Part shown: positions 34,636 through 43,172 of the stretch, piece by piece
How positions within the stretch are numbered: the first letter of the stretch is position 1
Layout of the letters: every line of letters begins with the position of its first letter
DNA from: Microcaldota archaeon
GTDB lineage: Archaea; Micrarchaeota; Micrarchaeia; Micrarchaeales; CABMGC01
NCBI GenBank assembly: GCA_028866995.1
Contig: JAGWHD010000001.1
Coordinates: forward strand, 572,068 to 636,067
Direction of reading: 5' to 3'
Length of the DNA stretch: 64,000 nucleotides
Notes under the pieces: model-generated
Database searches by the model: none
Seen by the model: only the letters and a program-made list of their open reading frames with translations
What the model was told of the DNA's origin: nothing
Made by a program: the position numbers and the translations under genes

Positions 34636-34692
34636 GTCCTGTGAAGAAAAGAGTAACTACTGACAAGTGATGAAGTCCATATCGGCTGAGGG
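34636..34692 (+). ncRNA. Candidate archaeal C/D-box sRNA
   Basis: In order on the plus strand: C box GTGAAGA (34641-34647), a 12-nt guide region, D' box CTGA (34660-34663), a 3-nt spacer, C' box GTGATGA (34667-34673), a 12-nt guide region, D box CTGA (34686-34689). Spacing between C and D' and between C' and D is the symmetric 12 nt expected for archaeal 2'-O-methylation guides. A few complementary bases flank C and D. A TATA box sits at the right distance upstream. Targets not assigned. C box deviates from RTGATGA by one base. Confidence 0.7.
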
Positions 34693-34703
34693 CAAATGGT
34701 GCA

Positions 34704-36215
34704 ATGATGGGTTATAGCAAGAACCATGCGATAATACTTCTGGCGATACTTGTCGCGGTGCTGGTCTCAACATCTCTCTTCATAACGCCGCTGACCATAA
34801 GCGATTCCGATCCTTCGACCTACATCATAGTCCCGATAATAATGCTCCCTCTGTTCGCGCTTCTCATGCACAAGAACAGGCTGGAGATAAGGATAACCAG
34901 AACCGACATAGCCGCAGGCGCAGCGGTATTCATGCTGTTTGCAGCAGTCACCGTCTACCTGCGCATGGTCCTGCAGTACCTGTTCCTGAGCTACAGGATA
35001 GACATGCTGCTGTTCCCGCTGGCCATAATGTCTGTAGTCATTCTGCTGTTCGGCATCAGGAACGCCAACAGGTTCAAGGCGCTTATCATATATCCGCTCC
35101 TGGCATCGCCCCTCGTCCTGATGCCTGTGCTGAGGCTCAACTCCGAATTCGCTATTACCAGCACAGTCGCGATAGCGTCTGTGGCGCGCCTCTTCTTCCA
35201 CGGCCTTTCGTACATCGCCCCCATAACCATAAGCGCCAACGGCTACTCGATAGGCATAGGCGAGTCGTGCATAGGCATAGGGATACTGATATCGACGATA
35301 CTGTTCATGCTCCCCCTCGCCTACTATTACGACGGAAAACTGCACAGGAAGATGCTATGGGTGCTATCAGGATTCGCGCTCATGCTCGCCTTCAACATGG
35401 TGCGCATGCTCGCGATAACCCTCGCATGGTTCTATTACGGACCCAATAATGCCACCATCGCGGTGCACATATTCGCAGGCGTGATCCTCTTCTACATAGC
35501 CATAGCGCTGATGATACTTTTAGCTAGGAGGTATGGGCTTTCGATGCCTAGGCACGAAAGGAGCCGCAGGACCTCAAAGCTGGGCATGTACAAGGCAGGC
35601 GCCATCGTTGCAGCGATCCTCTGCCTCTTCTACTTGTTCCTCACCGTCAACTACAGCTCCGCGCATCCGCAGCCCTCGCAGAGCCTGTCCAGCATGCAGC
35701 TGAACATAACCAACTCATCGGCGATGGACTTCCTCGGCCCTCTGATAAGGATAAGCAACGCTACCGAGGTGTTCCTGGTCAACGCCAACGACACTGCCGC
35801 ATCCGTAGGGATATCGAACGCGTCAATACCATCAACAAATCCCATAGTCGTGATACTGCTGCACAGCAGGCTGAACATAACCGTCGGTTCCAACGGGACA
35901 AACACCACTACAAGGAGCTACAACTTCATGAGCGCGAACGGGACCATAGACAGCCTCTACTATATCCTGTACAACGGCACCGACTACTTCATATACCACT
36001 CGACAAAGCCGTTCATGGAGCCTGACGGCAGCTACGTCACTGCAAACATGTACGCGATAGTGCCTGCAAACATAACGGATCTTACGTACAACAGGGGCTG
36101 CAGCTACTACAGGATATACTCCGCCATGATAAGCCCGCAAGCGCTGCTCTACCCGAGGAGCCTCACGGCGAAGCTGTCCGACGGGTACTGCGCGATAAAG
36201 TCGCTGGTGGACTGA
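34704..36215 (+). CDS. Archaeosortase/exosortase-family transpeptidase with extracellular C-terminal domain
   Basis: 503 aa. Eight or so membrane helices carry the exosortase triad: Cys189 (GESCIGIGILIS), Arg234 (FNMVRM) and His255 (AVHIFAG). Archaeosortases cut C-terminal sorting signals and join surface proteins to lipids. After the last helix (about 295-315) an extracytoplasmic domain of about 185 residues follows, rich in NxT/S, with two cysteines near the end (GCSYYR and GYCAIK). The sequence context around Cys differs from the common CSG form. Stop and next start share TGATG, so coupled to the NUDIX-UDG gene. Substrates are not identified. Confidence 0.82.
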   Translation: MMGYSKNHAIILLAILVAVLVSTSLFITPLTISDSDPSTYIIVPIIMLPLFALLMHKNRLEIRITRTDIAAGAAVFMLFAAVTVYLRMVLQYLFLSYRIDMLLFPLAIMSVVILLFGIRNANRFKALIIYPLLASPLVLMPVLRLNSEFAITSTVAIASVARLFFHGLSYIAPITISANGYSIGIGESCIGIGILISTILFMLPLAYYYDGKLHRKMLWVLSGFALMLAFNMVRMLAITLAWFYYGPNNATIAVHIFAGVILFYIAIALMILLARRYGLSMPRHERSRRTSKLGMYKAGAIVAAILCLFYLFLTVNYSSAHPQPSQSLSSMQLNITNSSAMDFLGPLIRISNATEVFLVNANDTAASVGISNASIPSTNPIVVILLHSRLNITVGSNGTNTTTRSYNFMSANGTIDSLYYILYNGTDYFIYHSTKPFMEPDGSYVTANMYAIVPANITDLTYNRGCSYYRIYSAMISPQALLYPRSLTAKLSDGYCAIKSLVD

Positions 36216-37198
36216 TGCAGTTCCAATACTCTGCAGGTGCTTTCGTGTACAGGAAGGCAAGTGGAAAGATACAATTCCTGATACTGCAGAAGATAAAGAG
36301 GGGAACGGAGGACATGGGTAGGGTGATTGAATACGACCTGCCGAAGGGGCACATAGAAAAAGGGGAGAGCGCGGAGCAGGCGGCCGTCCGCGAGATAAAG
36401 GAGGAGACAGGACTGTCCGTTTCCCTCGCGCCCTACTTCAGGGAGAGCACGAAGTACTTCTTCTACGAGAACAGGCAGAAGGTGTTCAAGCAGGTCAAGT
36501 TCTTCATAGCAAGGGCAACAGATGAGAAGGTGTCGATATCAAAAGAGCACATAGGCTATGAATGGCAGGAGCTCGAGGCTGCGATGCAGAAGCTGAAGCA
36601 CAAGGACCTTGTCAAGCTGATGACCAAGGTCGGCGATTACATATCGAGACTGGAGGATATGGCTCAGCTGAACAAGGAGTACTCAATTCTGCCGGAATCC
36701 GCGAAAGGATGGCAGCTGAGCAAAACTTTGGTTCCAGGAGAAGGCAGGTTGGATTCGTCCATAATGGTGATAGGACAGGCTCCCGGAAGGAACGAGGACC
36801 TCGAGAGGAGGCCGTTCATAGGGAGGAGCGGCAGGCTTCTTGACAGGCTGCTGAGGAAAGGAGGGCTGAACCGATCAAAGGTATACATAACGAGCGCTGT
36901 GCAGTTCTTCCCTCCTGAGAACAGGCTGCCGACGACCGACGAGGTGAGCGCCTGCAGGCCGTTCCTCGAGAGGCAGATCGCGATAGTCAAGCCGAGGTAC
37001 ATGATACTCCTGGGCAATCTCTCATCCTCTGAAATTGCAGGGATCGGGGAGGTCCAGAAGAACCACGGGAAGATTGTCGAGGTAAAGGGCATCAAGTGCC
37101 TGATAACGTTCCATCCTGCTGCGGCACTGAGGTTCCACGGGAACGAAAAGCTGATGGTCGATGATTTCAGGAAACTGAGGCAGCTGATTGCTAAATAA
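36215..37198 (+). CDS. NUDIX hydrolase fused to family 4 uracil-DNA glycosylase
   Basis: 327 aa. Residues 1-140 are a NUDIX domain with a complete box at 45-67 (GHIEKGESAEQ, AAVREIKEETGL), closest in feel to Ap4A/MutT-type hydrolases. Residues about 155-327 are a UDG family 4/5-like domain: GQAPGRNED (187-191), FIGRSGRLLD, PPENRLPTTDEV, LLGNLS, and FHPAA (299-303). Canonical family 4 enzymes hold a [4Fe-4S] cluster with four Cys. Here the N-terminal pair is absent and the KCRPP Cys is Phe (VQFFPP); only Cys247 remains. A fused nucleotide-pool cleaner and base-excision enzyme is inferred. Starts inside the archaeosortase stop (TGATG). Confidence 0.88.
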   Translation: MQFQYSAGAFVYRKASGKIQFLILQKIKRGTEDMGRVIEYDLPKGHIEKGESAEQAAVREIKEETGLSVSLAPYFRESTKYFFYENRQKVFKQVKFFIARATDEKVSISKEHIGYEWQELEAAMQKLKHKDLVKLMTKVGDYISRLEDMAQLNKEYSILPESAKGWQLSKTLVPGEGRLDSSIMVIGQAPGRNEDLERRPFIGRSGRLLDRLLRKGGLNRSKVYITSAVQFFPPENRLPTTDEVSACRPFLERQIAIVKPRYMILLGNLSSSEIAGIGEVQKNHGKIVEVKGIKCLITFHPAAALRFHGNEKLMVDDFRKLRQLIAK

Positions 37199-37228
37199 CA
37201 TAAAGCTATACCTGCATATACACTTCAA

Positions 37229-37303
<75 letters not shown>

Positions 37304-37318
37304 TCAATGCGCAGCGGA

Positions 37319-38401
37319 CTACTGCTCCGGACCTCCGCCGCCGAGGAATCCGCCTCCACTGCCCGGTATCTGGCAGTACGAGTCTCCCCACGCCGGTATC
37401 GGATAAGGCGTGCTCTCGTTCCATGCGCCTATGCCCCTGCTGGATACCTTCGCGTACCATACCTGATGGCCCGTGCTGCTGCTGTTCCTGCTGCCCACGC
37501 AGTATATGTACCCATTGTGTATGGGGCACGCTCCTTCAGTCACGACTATCGGAACATCAGTGGTCCTCGTCCAGTTCCCTATGCCGTTGGGCGATACGTG
37601 TGCATAATACGTCTCGTTCGCCAGCCACTCTCCCCCTATGCAGTATATGTAGCTGCCGTAAATGGAGCATCCTCCGAATATCATCGGTCCAGGATAGTTA
37701 GTAGTTCTCGTCCAGTTCCCTATGCCGCTCCTTGACACCTTTGCGTAGTATGTCTGGTTCGAGTCGTTGGCTCCGGATTCACTAGGCTGCGGCTCGACCT
37801 CCCCGTCCTTGTGGTGCACCGCACCGCTGCCCACGCAGTATATGTATCCTGCATTTATCGAGCACCCTGACCAGTACATCGGTATAGGATAGCTTGTTGT
37901 GCTGGTCCAGTTCCCCACGCCCCTGTTCGATACGGGTGCGTAGTACACCTGGGTCGACGGGGCCAGCCAGTCGCCCACGCAGTAGATATAACCATCGTAG
38001 GCAGAGCAGCCTGCAAGCCAGAACTTTATCGGATACGGTGTTGTCGCCTTCCATGCGCTGACTCCTGTGCTGGATATCGCAGCGTAATACACCTGGTTCT
38101 CGCTAAGGGTCACGTTGGTGCCCACGCAGTATATGTAGCCGTCGTATATGGCGCACCCAGAGTCGTCTACTCCGACGGGATAGCTTGCCATCGCATGCCA
38201 TTCCCCTATGCCGTTGGCCGATATCTGCGCGTAGTAGCTAAGGTTGCCGACAGCGTACCCGGAGCTGCCCACGCAGTAGATGTAAGATACAAATGCATGT
38301 ACAGAACTGGGCGCTGCGACAAGAAGAGCTAGGCACGCCGCGCCTATCGCCATAAGGACGTATGCCGCCTTATCCGGCACGCTAAGGTATGCGCTCTGCA
38401 T
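37319..38401 (-). CDS. Secreted kelch-like repeat surface protein with Cys pairs
   Basis: 360 aa. A hydrophobic N-terminal segment (about 13-38) acts as signal or anchor. Six or so units of about 50 aa follow with the pattern YCVG, YYAxxS, GxGxW, YP(I/V), GCsIxxGYIYCVG, clearly the same family as 60-1214. One interruption of about 20 polar residues sits near residue 205. The C-terminus ends in a Gly-rich tail (GGGFLGGGG). Two cysteines per unit suggest stapled propeller blades. Codons for YIYCVG recur almost identically, giving DNA-level repetition that could recombine. Confidence 0.8.
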   Translation of the reverse strand: MQSAYLSVPDKAAYVLMAIGAACLALLVAAPSSVHAFVSYIYCVGSSGYAVGNLSYYAQISANGIGEWHAMASYPVGVDDSGCAIYDGYIYCVGTNVTLSENQVYYAAISSTGVSAWKATTPYPIKFWLAGCSAYDGYIYCVGDWLAPSTQVYYAPVSNRGVGNWTSTTSYPIPMYWSGCSINAGYIYCVGSGAVHHKDGEVEPQPSESGANDSNQTYYAKVSRSGIGNWTRTTNYPGPMIFGGCSIYGSYIYCIGGEWLANETYYAHVSPNGIGNWTRTTDVPIVVTEGACPIHNGYIYCVGSRNSSSTGHQVWYAKVSSRGIGAWNESTPYPIPAWGDSYCQIPGSGGGFLGGGGPEQ

Positions 38402-38494
38402 GGAACGATATGCCAGCGCATCTTAAAATAACCTCCAGCCTTGCAGATAACGGTTATTAAGTTTGGCTACGAGGAACTGCTGCTTGTGATTCCT

Positions 38495-39208
38495 ATGATC
38501 GCAGACATACACACACATATAGGCGAGGATAAGGACCATACGGGGCAGAGCGTAGAGCAGCTCAAGAGGAACATGAAGAAGGAGGGGATAAGCAAGGCGG
38601 TCATATTCCCGTTCAACGAGCCAACAAAGGACCTGATGAAGGCGAGCTTCGACCTCCTGAAGCACAAGGACAGGACCATATTCCCGTTCCTGAGGTTCAG
38701 CCCCAAGAGGCACAAGCCCGAAGCGGTAAGGAAGGCGCTCCGCGAAAACGAATTCTCCGGGGTGAAGCTCCATCCCTTCAGCCAGAACTTCAACCCATCG
38801 AACAGGCGCTACTTCCCATTCTACAGGGCGATAGAGGACGAGGGAGTCCCGTTGCTCTTCCACACCCTCGGAGACCTCGATAGGACGAATCCGTACAACG
38901 TCGCGAGGCTCGGCAAGCAGTTCAAGGACCTGACGTTCATACTCGCGCACTTCGCAGGGTTCTCCGGAAGGGCGATAGCAGAGGTAGGGAAGAGGGACAA
39001 CATGTACGTCGAGACATCTGTCATCTCGACACCGAGGGTCATAGAGCTCGTCACAGAGAGGATAGGAGCCGACAAGATAATCTTCGGCTCGGACAGCCCG
39101 TACTCTGACCAGATGCTGGAGATACTCACGGTGAAGAGGGCGAAGATAAGCAAAAAAGATAAGGACAAGATACTCTACAGGAACTTCGCGAAGGTACTGG
39201 GCATCTGA
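38495..39208 (+). CDS. Amidohydrolase-2/TatD-like metal-dependent hydrolase
   Basis: 237 aa from ATG 38495; in-frame upstream starts (TTG 38441, GTG 38486) are possible. TIM-barrel amidohydrolase: metal-binding HTH in MIADIHTHIGED, VKLHPF on strand 4, LFHTLGD, AHFAGFSG and the terminal Asp in FGSDSPYSD. It belongs to PF04909-like proteins, whose members include decarboxylases and hydrolases; substrate unknown. No signal peptide, so cytosolic. Convergent with the GCS2-type ligase gene. Confidence 0.85.
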   Translation: MIADIHTHIGEDKDHTGQSVEQLKRNMKKEGISKAVIFPFNEPTKDLMKASFDLLKHKDRTIFPFLRFSPKRHKPEAVRKALRENEFSGVKLHPFSQNFNPSNRRYFPFYRAIEDEGVPLLFHTLGDLDRTNPYNVARLGKQFKDLTFILAHFAGFSGRAIAEVGKRDNMYVETSVISTPRVIELVTERIGADKIIFGSDSPYSDQMLEILTVKRAKISKKDKDKILYRNFAKVLGI

Positions 39209-39232
39209 TCAATCAGAGGTCCACGGCAACGC

Positions 39233-40684
39233 TCAGGCGTCGACCCTGTATATCTCGAGAAGCCTGTCGTTCCTCTGCCTCTCAGATAGGTCCTTGTTCC
39301 TCCACAGCTCGATTATGACGTCTGCGTCGTTGCGCTTGTCGTCCGTCATCTGCTTTACGGGGTCCAGCCAAGGCCTTGTCTCGCCTACCAACGCGAGTCC
39401 CCTTTCAGCTATCTCTATCCAGCGTCCGCAGAACTGCTGTATTGTCATGGTCTCTCCTTTCTTGTTGGTTATGGCTATGTCGCTGCCGTTGTGCCTGAAG
39501 CCGTGCTTCTTGACCATGTAAGCTGCCCTGTTAAGCTCGTCTATCGTGAAGGAGTCGGCGAACTCGCTTGCTTCTTTGAGGTTGTGGTACAGTCCCTTCT
39601 GGAATGCTATCGCAGCTGCAATGTGCACGGTCTTCCCGCTGTTGTCGGGAGACCTGTCCTCGATGGTGCCGTGTCCGGTGAGCCTTGATTCTGTCCACCA
39701 CGTGTGCATGTGCATGGTGAGGTCTATGTCGGCGAACTTTATCGTCTCCGTCCTCTTCGTCAGCGGATCGTATGCCACTGCGCTGCCCTTCTCCATATAG
39801 TCCTTGAACGTCACCACGCCGTACGGTCCTGGATTGCTAGTGCCCGGCAGGCCGACGATGCTGAGGTACCTGTAGACTCCCTTGTCCGTGAGCCTTTTCG
39901 TGAAAAGAAAGGACCTTCCTATGAGGTCCGCAGTCCAGCTGTCCCAATTCTCATAAGGGCCTGTTATGCCTACCCTTCCCCTGTCCAACTCCCTCCTGTC
40001 GACGTCGTTGGCTATGAGCATGTGCCATGTCATGCCCCTGTATGTATGGTAGTCGGTCTCCCTGCCTCTGAGCAATGGCGAGTTCGCGAACCACGCGTAC
40101 TCTGCGACTGACGCAGCCTGTGAAACGTTGAGGAAGTCCATCGCCTCGTCGACCCCGACCTTGACGTGCACCTGGAAGGAGCCGTTAATGCACATGAGGT
40201 AAATGTCAGGATTGTAAAGTCCTGCAAGCATATGGTACCTTGTCTTGCCGACTATCGCCTTCGCATTAGGCGCATTGAAAGGAAGCAGTCCGGGCGCTAT
40301 GTGCACCAGACCGAGGTTTTCTGCCGCTTGGCTCACAAGCCTCCTGCTCAGCACGGCGTTCTCCACAGCCTCGCTTATCGTGCCTGCCTTCTCGTTAACC
40401 TTCTCTATCTGATGACCCATATCCGTAAGTATTTCGCTAGCGCCGAAATATGCCGATTCCTCAGTAGCATGGAGATGGTAAGGCTCGCCTATGTCTGCGG
40501 CAGACCTGCTCAGCCTCTGCATCTCGAGGAATATCCTGTCGTTCTCGCGTATAGGCGGCGCAACAATCGCTCCGCTGTTCCTGTTCTGCCTGACAAGGAG
40601 CGTCTCGCACTCTGTGCCTACGCTTCCACTGCCTTTCCTCAAGTAAGGCTCCTGAGCCTTACTCTTGACCGATTCTAGCACCAA
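39233..40684 (-). CDS. GCS2-type glutamate-cysteine ligase-like enzyme
   Basis: 483 aa carboxylate-amine ligase family protein. Core motifs: INGSFQVHVKVGVDEAMDFLN, then WFANSPLLRGRETDYHTYR, and TWWTESRLTGHGTIEDRSPDN, corresponding to the Glu/Arg/metal-binding strands of GCS2/EgtA-type gamma-glutamylcysteine ligases. Haloarchaea make gamma-glutamylcysteine as main thiol with a related enzyme, so a low-molecular-weight thiol role is plausible. The N-terminal 60 residues are atypical. TATA-like ttatatatga (minus, about 40724-40733) precedes the gene. Other amine acceptors cannot be excluded. Confidence 0.82.
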   Translation of the reverse strand: MVLESVKSKAQEPYLRKGSGSVGTECETLLVRQNRNSGAIVAPPIRENDRIFLEMQRLSRSAADIGEPYHLHATEESAYFGASEILTDMGHQIEKVNEKAGTISEAVENAVLSRRLVSQAAENLGLVHIAPGLLPFNAPNAKAIVGKTRYHMLAGLYNPDIYLMCINGSFQVHVKVGVDEAMDFLNVSQAASVAEYAWFANSPLLRGRETDYHTYRGMTWHMLIANDVDRRELDRGRVGITGPYENWDSWTADLIGRSFLFTKRLTDKGVYRYLSIVGLPGTSNPGPYGVVTFKDYMEKGSAVAYDPLTKRTETIKFADIDLTMHMHTWWTESRLTGHGTIEDRSPDNSGKTVHIAAAIAFQKGLYHNLKEASEFADSFTIDELNRAAYMVKKHGFRHNGSDIAITNKKGETMTIQQFCGRWIEIAERGLALVGETRPWLDPVKQMTDDKRNDADVIIELWRNKDLSERQRNDRLLEIYRVDA

Positions 40685-40864
40685 AGGTCCCCACCGTTAT
40701 TCAACAGAGTATCCGCTTTTCCTCATATATAAAGGAATCAAAGAATACGTCCAATGCCGAATTCGAGGCCCAATGAGGAACCTTCCCATTACCTTGGCTT
40801 CTGTCGTATCGCAGAAAATGATTAAATAGCTGGCGTGAGAGCATATGGCTTGGAAGATGAACTG

Positions 40865-41425
40865 ATGGGCACAAGAGAGATCTCGAGGAGCGGGCCACTT
40901 CTGAAGAACGGGGAGATGGAGGCGGCAAAGAAGGCCCTCGGGATAAGCGACGCCAGGGAGATAGAGTCCAGAATCGCCGCCATGCAGGACGGCTCCGCAG
41001 TATCGCCGCAGGGAGGAATGGTACGGTCCATAAGGAGATACGAATCGGCACTCAGGGCCGGCAAGATCGATAAGGCAAGGAGGAAGCGTGAGGCAAGGCA
41101 GGACAAGGGCACAAGGGATGCCCTTGAGGTGGCGATAAAGAACCTGGGGCTGGCGCTGGAGCACGCTAGCGACAGGTCGCGCGCCAACGGATACGAAGAG
41201 ACTATCAATATGCTCAATGGCAGCCTCGCGAAGCTGGACAGGAAGGCGAAGGCCAGGGTCAACGAGGCAAAGCTTCAGCGCGAGGAGCTGGAGGGGATCA
41301 AGGCAGAGGTAAAGGAGAGGTTCTTCGGGAATACCGATACAAGCGGCATCACGGAAGCCGCAGCAAATGCGCGCAGGAACGGCGCAGGAGAACGACCCAT
41401 CGGCAAGGACATGCTGCGGCAGTAA
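40865..41425 (+). CDS. Hypothetical charged helical protein
   Basis: 186 aa from ATG 40865 (GGAAG upstream); a GTG at 40835 would add ten residues. Highly charged and helical, with a likely coiled coil in the region KLDRKAKARVNEAKLQREELE. No membrane segment and no recognised family motif. Codon usage is like neighbouring genes. It precedes the AMMECR1 gene by 36 bp and could be cotranscribed with AMMECR1 and the Y-family polymerase. Confidence 0.55.
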   Translation: MGTREISRSGPLLKNGEMEAAKKALGISDAREIESRIAAMQDGSAVSPQGGMVRSIRRYESALRAGKIDKARRKREARQDKGTRDALEVAIKNLGLALEHASDRSRANGYEETINMLNGSLAKLDRKAKARVNEAKLQREELEGIKAEVKERFFGNTDTSGITEAAANARRNGAGERPIGKDMLRQ

Positions 41426-41461
41426 TAAAAACTTTTAACGAGCATCATCCTTCGGGAGCGC

Positions 41462-42076
41462 ATGGAAGCTTATTCTATCAAGCAGGGGGAGGAGCTGGTG
41501 AAGGCAGCGAGGCACGCGATAGAGCTGTGCGCCACGACACCAAAGTTCGACGAAAGGATTATAGAGAAGAGCATAGAAGGCTTCAAGGAGAGCAAGGGCA
41601 TCTTCATCACTATAGAGCACTACCCGACCAGGGCTGTCAGGGGCAGCATAGGCATCACAAACCCCATAGCGCCCGTCTCAAAGTCGCTGGTCGAAGCCGC
41701 CGTATCCGCAGCTATAGACGATCCCGGCTATGTCCCTGTCTCGCACCAGGAGCTCGATGACATAACCGTCGGCGTGAGCGTGCTGTCTAAGCCTGAAAGG
41801 ATAAGGGGCAAAACCCAGGACTCGATAAAGAGGCAGGTGAAGGTGGGCAGGGACGGGCTCATCATAAAGTACGGGTACCATGAAGGGGTGCTGCTGCCGA
41901 TAGTCCCGATAGAGCAGAGATGGAACAAGGAGCAGTTCCTTGACAACCTCTGCGCAAGCGCCAACCTTCCGCTGCACGTATGGAAGACGCAGGATGCGGT
42001 GCTCTACAGGTTCACAGCCCAGCTCTTCAGGGAGCTCTCGCCAAGGGGGCCGATAGAAGAGATAGCGTTCGGTTAA
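41462..42076 (+). CDS. AMMECR1-domain protein
   Basis: 204 aa. AMMECR1 family, widespread in archaea and eukaryotes, biochemical role unresolved. Recognised by TRAVRGSIGI (canonical LRGCIG, here with Ser for Cys), AAVSAAIDDPGYVPVSHQELDDITVGVSVLS in several blocks, and a C-terminal GVLLPIVPIEQRWNKEQFLDNLC. Full-length. 22 bp before the Y-family polymerase gene on the same strand, likely one operon. Confidence 0.92.
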   Translation: MEAYSIKQGEELVKAARHAIELCATTPKFDERIIEKSIEGFKESKGIFITIEHYPTRAVRGSIGITNPIAPVSKSLVEAAVSAAIDDPGYVPVSHQELDDITVGVSVLSKPERIRGKTQDSIKRQVKVGRDGLIIKYGYHEGVLLPIVPIEQRWNKEQFLDNLCASANLPLHVWKTQDAVLYRFTAQLFRELSPRGPIEEIAFG

Positions 42077-42098
42077 TCTTTCTTCAAAGGTCGTTCCC

Positions 42099-43169
42099 AT
42101 GAGGGTCATAATGCTAGTGGACATGGACTACTTCTTCGTCGCATGCGAGGAGCTGAGGAACAAGGATATAATAGGCAAGCCAACCGTCGTCGGCTTCGAC
42201 CCCAAGGAAGGAAAAGGGAGGGGAGTGGTGATGACATGCAACTACGAGGCGAGGAAGTTCGGGATACGGAGCGGCATGCCGATATCGATGGCGTACAGGC
42301 TCAAGCCCGACGCCATATACCTTCCATTGGACTACGACTGGTACGAGAAGGTGTCGAAGGACGTCATGTCTGTCATAAAGGAACGGGCGACAAAATTCGA
42401 GCAGGTGAGCGTAGACGAGGCGTTCATAGACGTCTCTGACAAGGTAACGGACTTCGACGAGGCGAGGATATACGCGAGAAGGATAAAGGACGACATAAGG
42501 AGCAGGATAGGACTGCCATGCACGATAGGCGTGAGCTACAACAAGCTGCTCGCGAAGATGGCATGCGAGTCGGCCAAACCAAACGGGATAGGCGTCGTGA
42601 CTGAGTCAGAGGCAAAGGCATTCCTCGAGGGCAAGAGCACCGACGACCTTTATGGGGTCGGAAGGAAGACGAAGGAAAGGCTGGAGGCGATGGGATACAG
42701 GACCGTTGGGGAGCTGGCAAAGGCGAACCCCATGGACATGATGGAGCATTTCGGCGCTTTCGGCATAGAGCTGCACGACTACGCCAACGGCATCGACAGC
42801 AGCGAGGTCAACGAGAACTACGAGATAAAGTCGATAAGCAGGGAGTACACATTTGAGAGAGACACCTCAAGCGAGAAGGATGTCATAGGAGCGATAGACA
42901 GGCTGGCGAACGAGGTGATAGGCGATGTCAAGAAGAACGGCTTCGCATTCAAGGTCGTAACGCTGAAGATCAGGTACTCGGACTTCTCCGAGCATCTGCG
43001 CAGCAGGAGCATAAGGTATTCCAACGACGTCAGGGAGATAATGAACGTCTGCGCGCAGCTCTATAGGGACAATGCCGAGAAGGAGAGGAAGGTGAGGAAG
43101 ATAGGGGTCAGGGTATCCGGCTTCATCAAGAGGAAAGGGCAGAAATCGATGGAGGACTTCGCGAAGTAG
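42099..43169 (+). CDS. dinB: Y-family translesion DNA polymerase (Dpo4/DinB)
   Basis: 356 aa. Low-fidelity bypass polymerase. Catalytic carboxylates lie in MLVDMDYFF and SVDEAFIDVS; the palm/fingers contain RKFGIRSGMP and YNKLLAKMA; a helix-hairpin-helix thumb segment is LYGVGRKTKERLEAMG; the little-finger domain follows. The extreme C-terminus, QKSMEDFAK, resembles a PCNA-interacting peptide (Gln, Met, aromatic). It follows AMMECR1 closely and is convergent with the LamG copy 4 gene. Confidence 0.96.
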   Translation: MRVIMLVDMDYFFVACEELRNKDIIGKPTVVGFDPKEGKGRGVVMTCNYEARKFGIRSGMPISMAYRLKPDAIYLPLDYDWYEKVSKDVMSVIKERATKFEQVSVDEAFIDVSDKVTDFDEARIYARRIKDDIRSRIGLPCTIGVSYNKLLAKMACESAKPNGIGVVTESEAKAFLEGKSTDDLYGVGRKTKERLEAMGYRTVGELAKANPMDMMEHFGAFGIELHDYANGIDSSEVNENYEIKSISREYTFERDTSSEKDVIGAIDRLANEVIGDVKKNGFAFKVVTLKIRYSDFSEHLRSRSIRYSNDVREIMNVCAQLYRDNAEKERKVRKIGVRVSGFIKRKGQKSMEDFAK

Positions 43170-43172
43170 GCG

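Noticed and set aside
37319..38401. Regularly spaced DNA repeats considered as a CRISPR array
   Set aside because: The repeats are in frame, about 150 bp apart, imperfect and encode the YCVG units of a surface protein.
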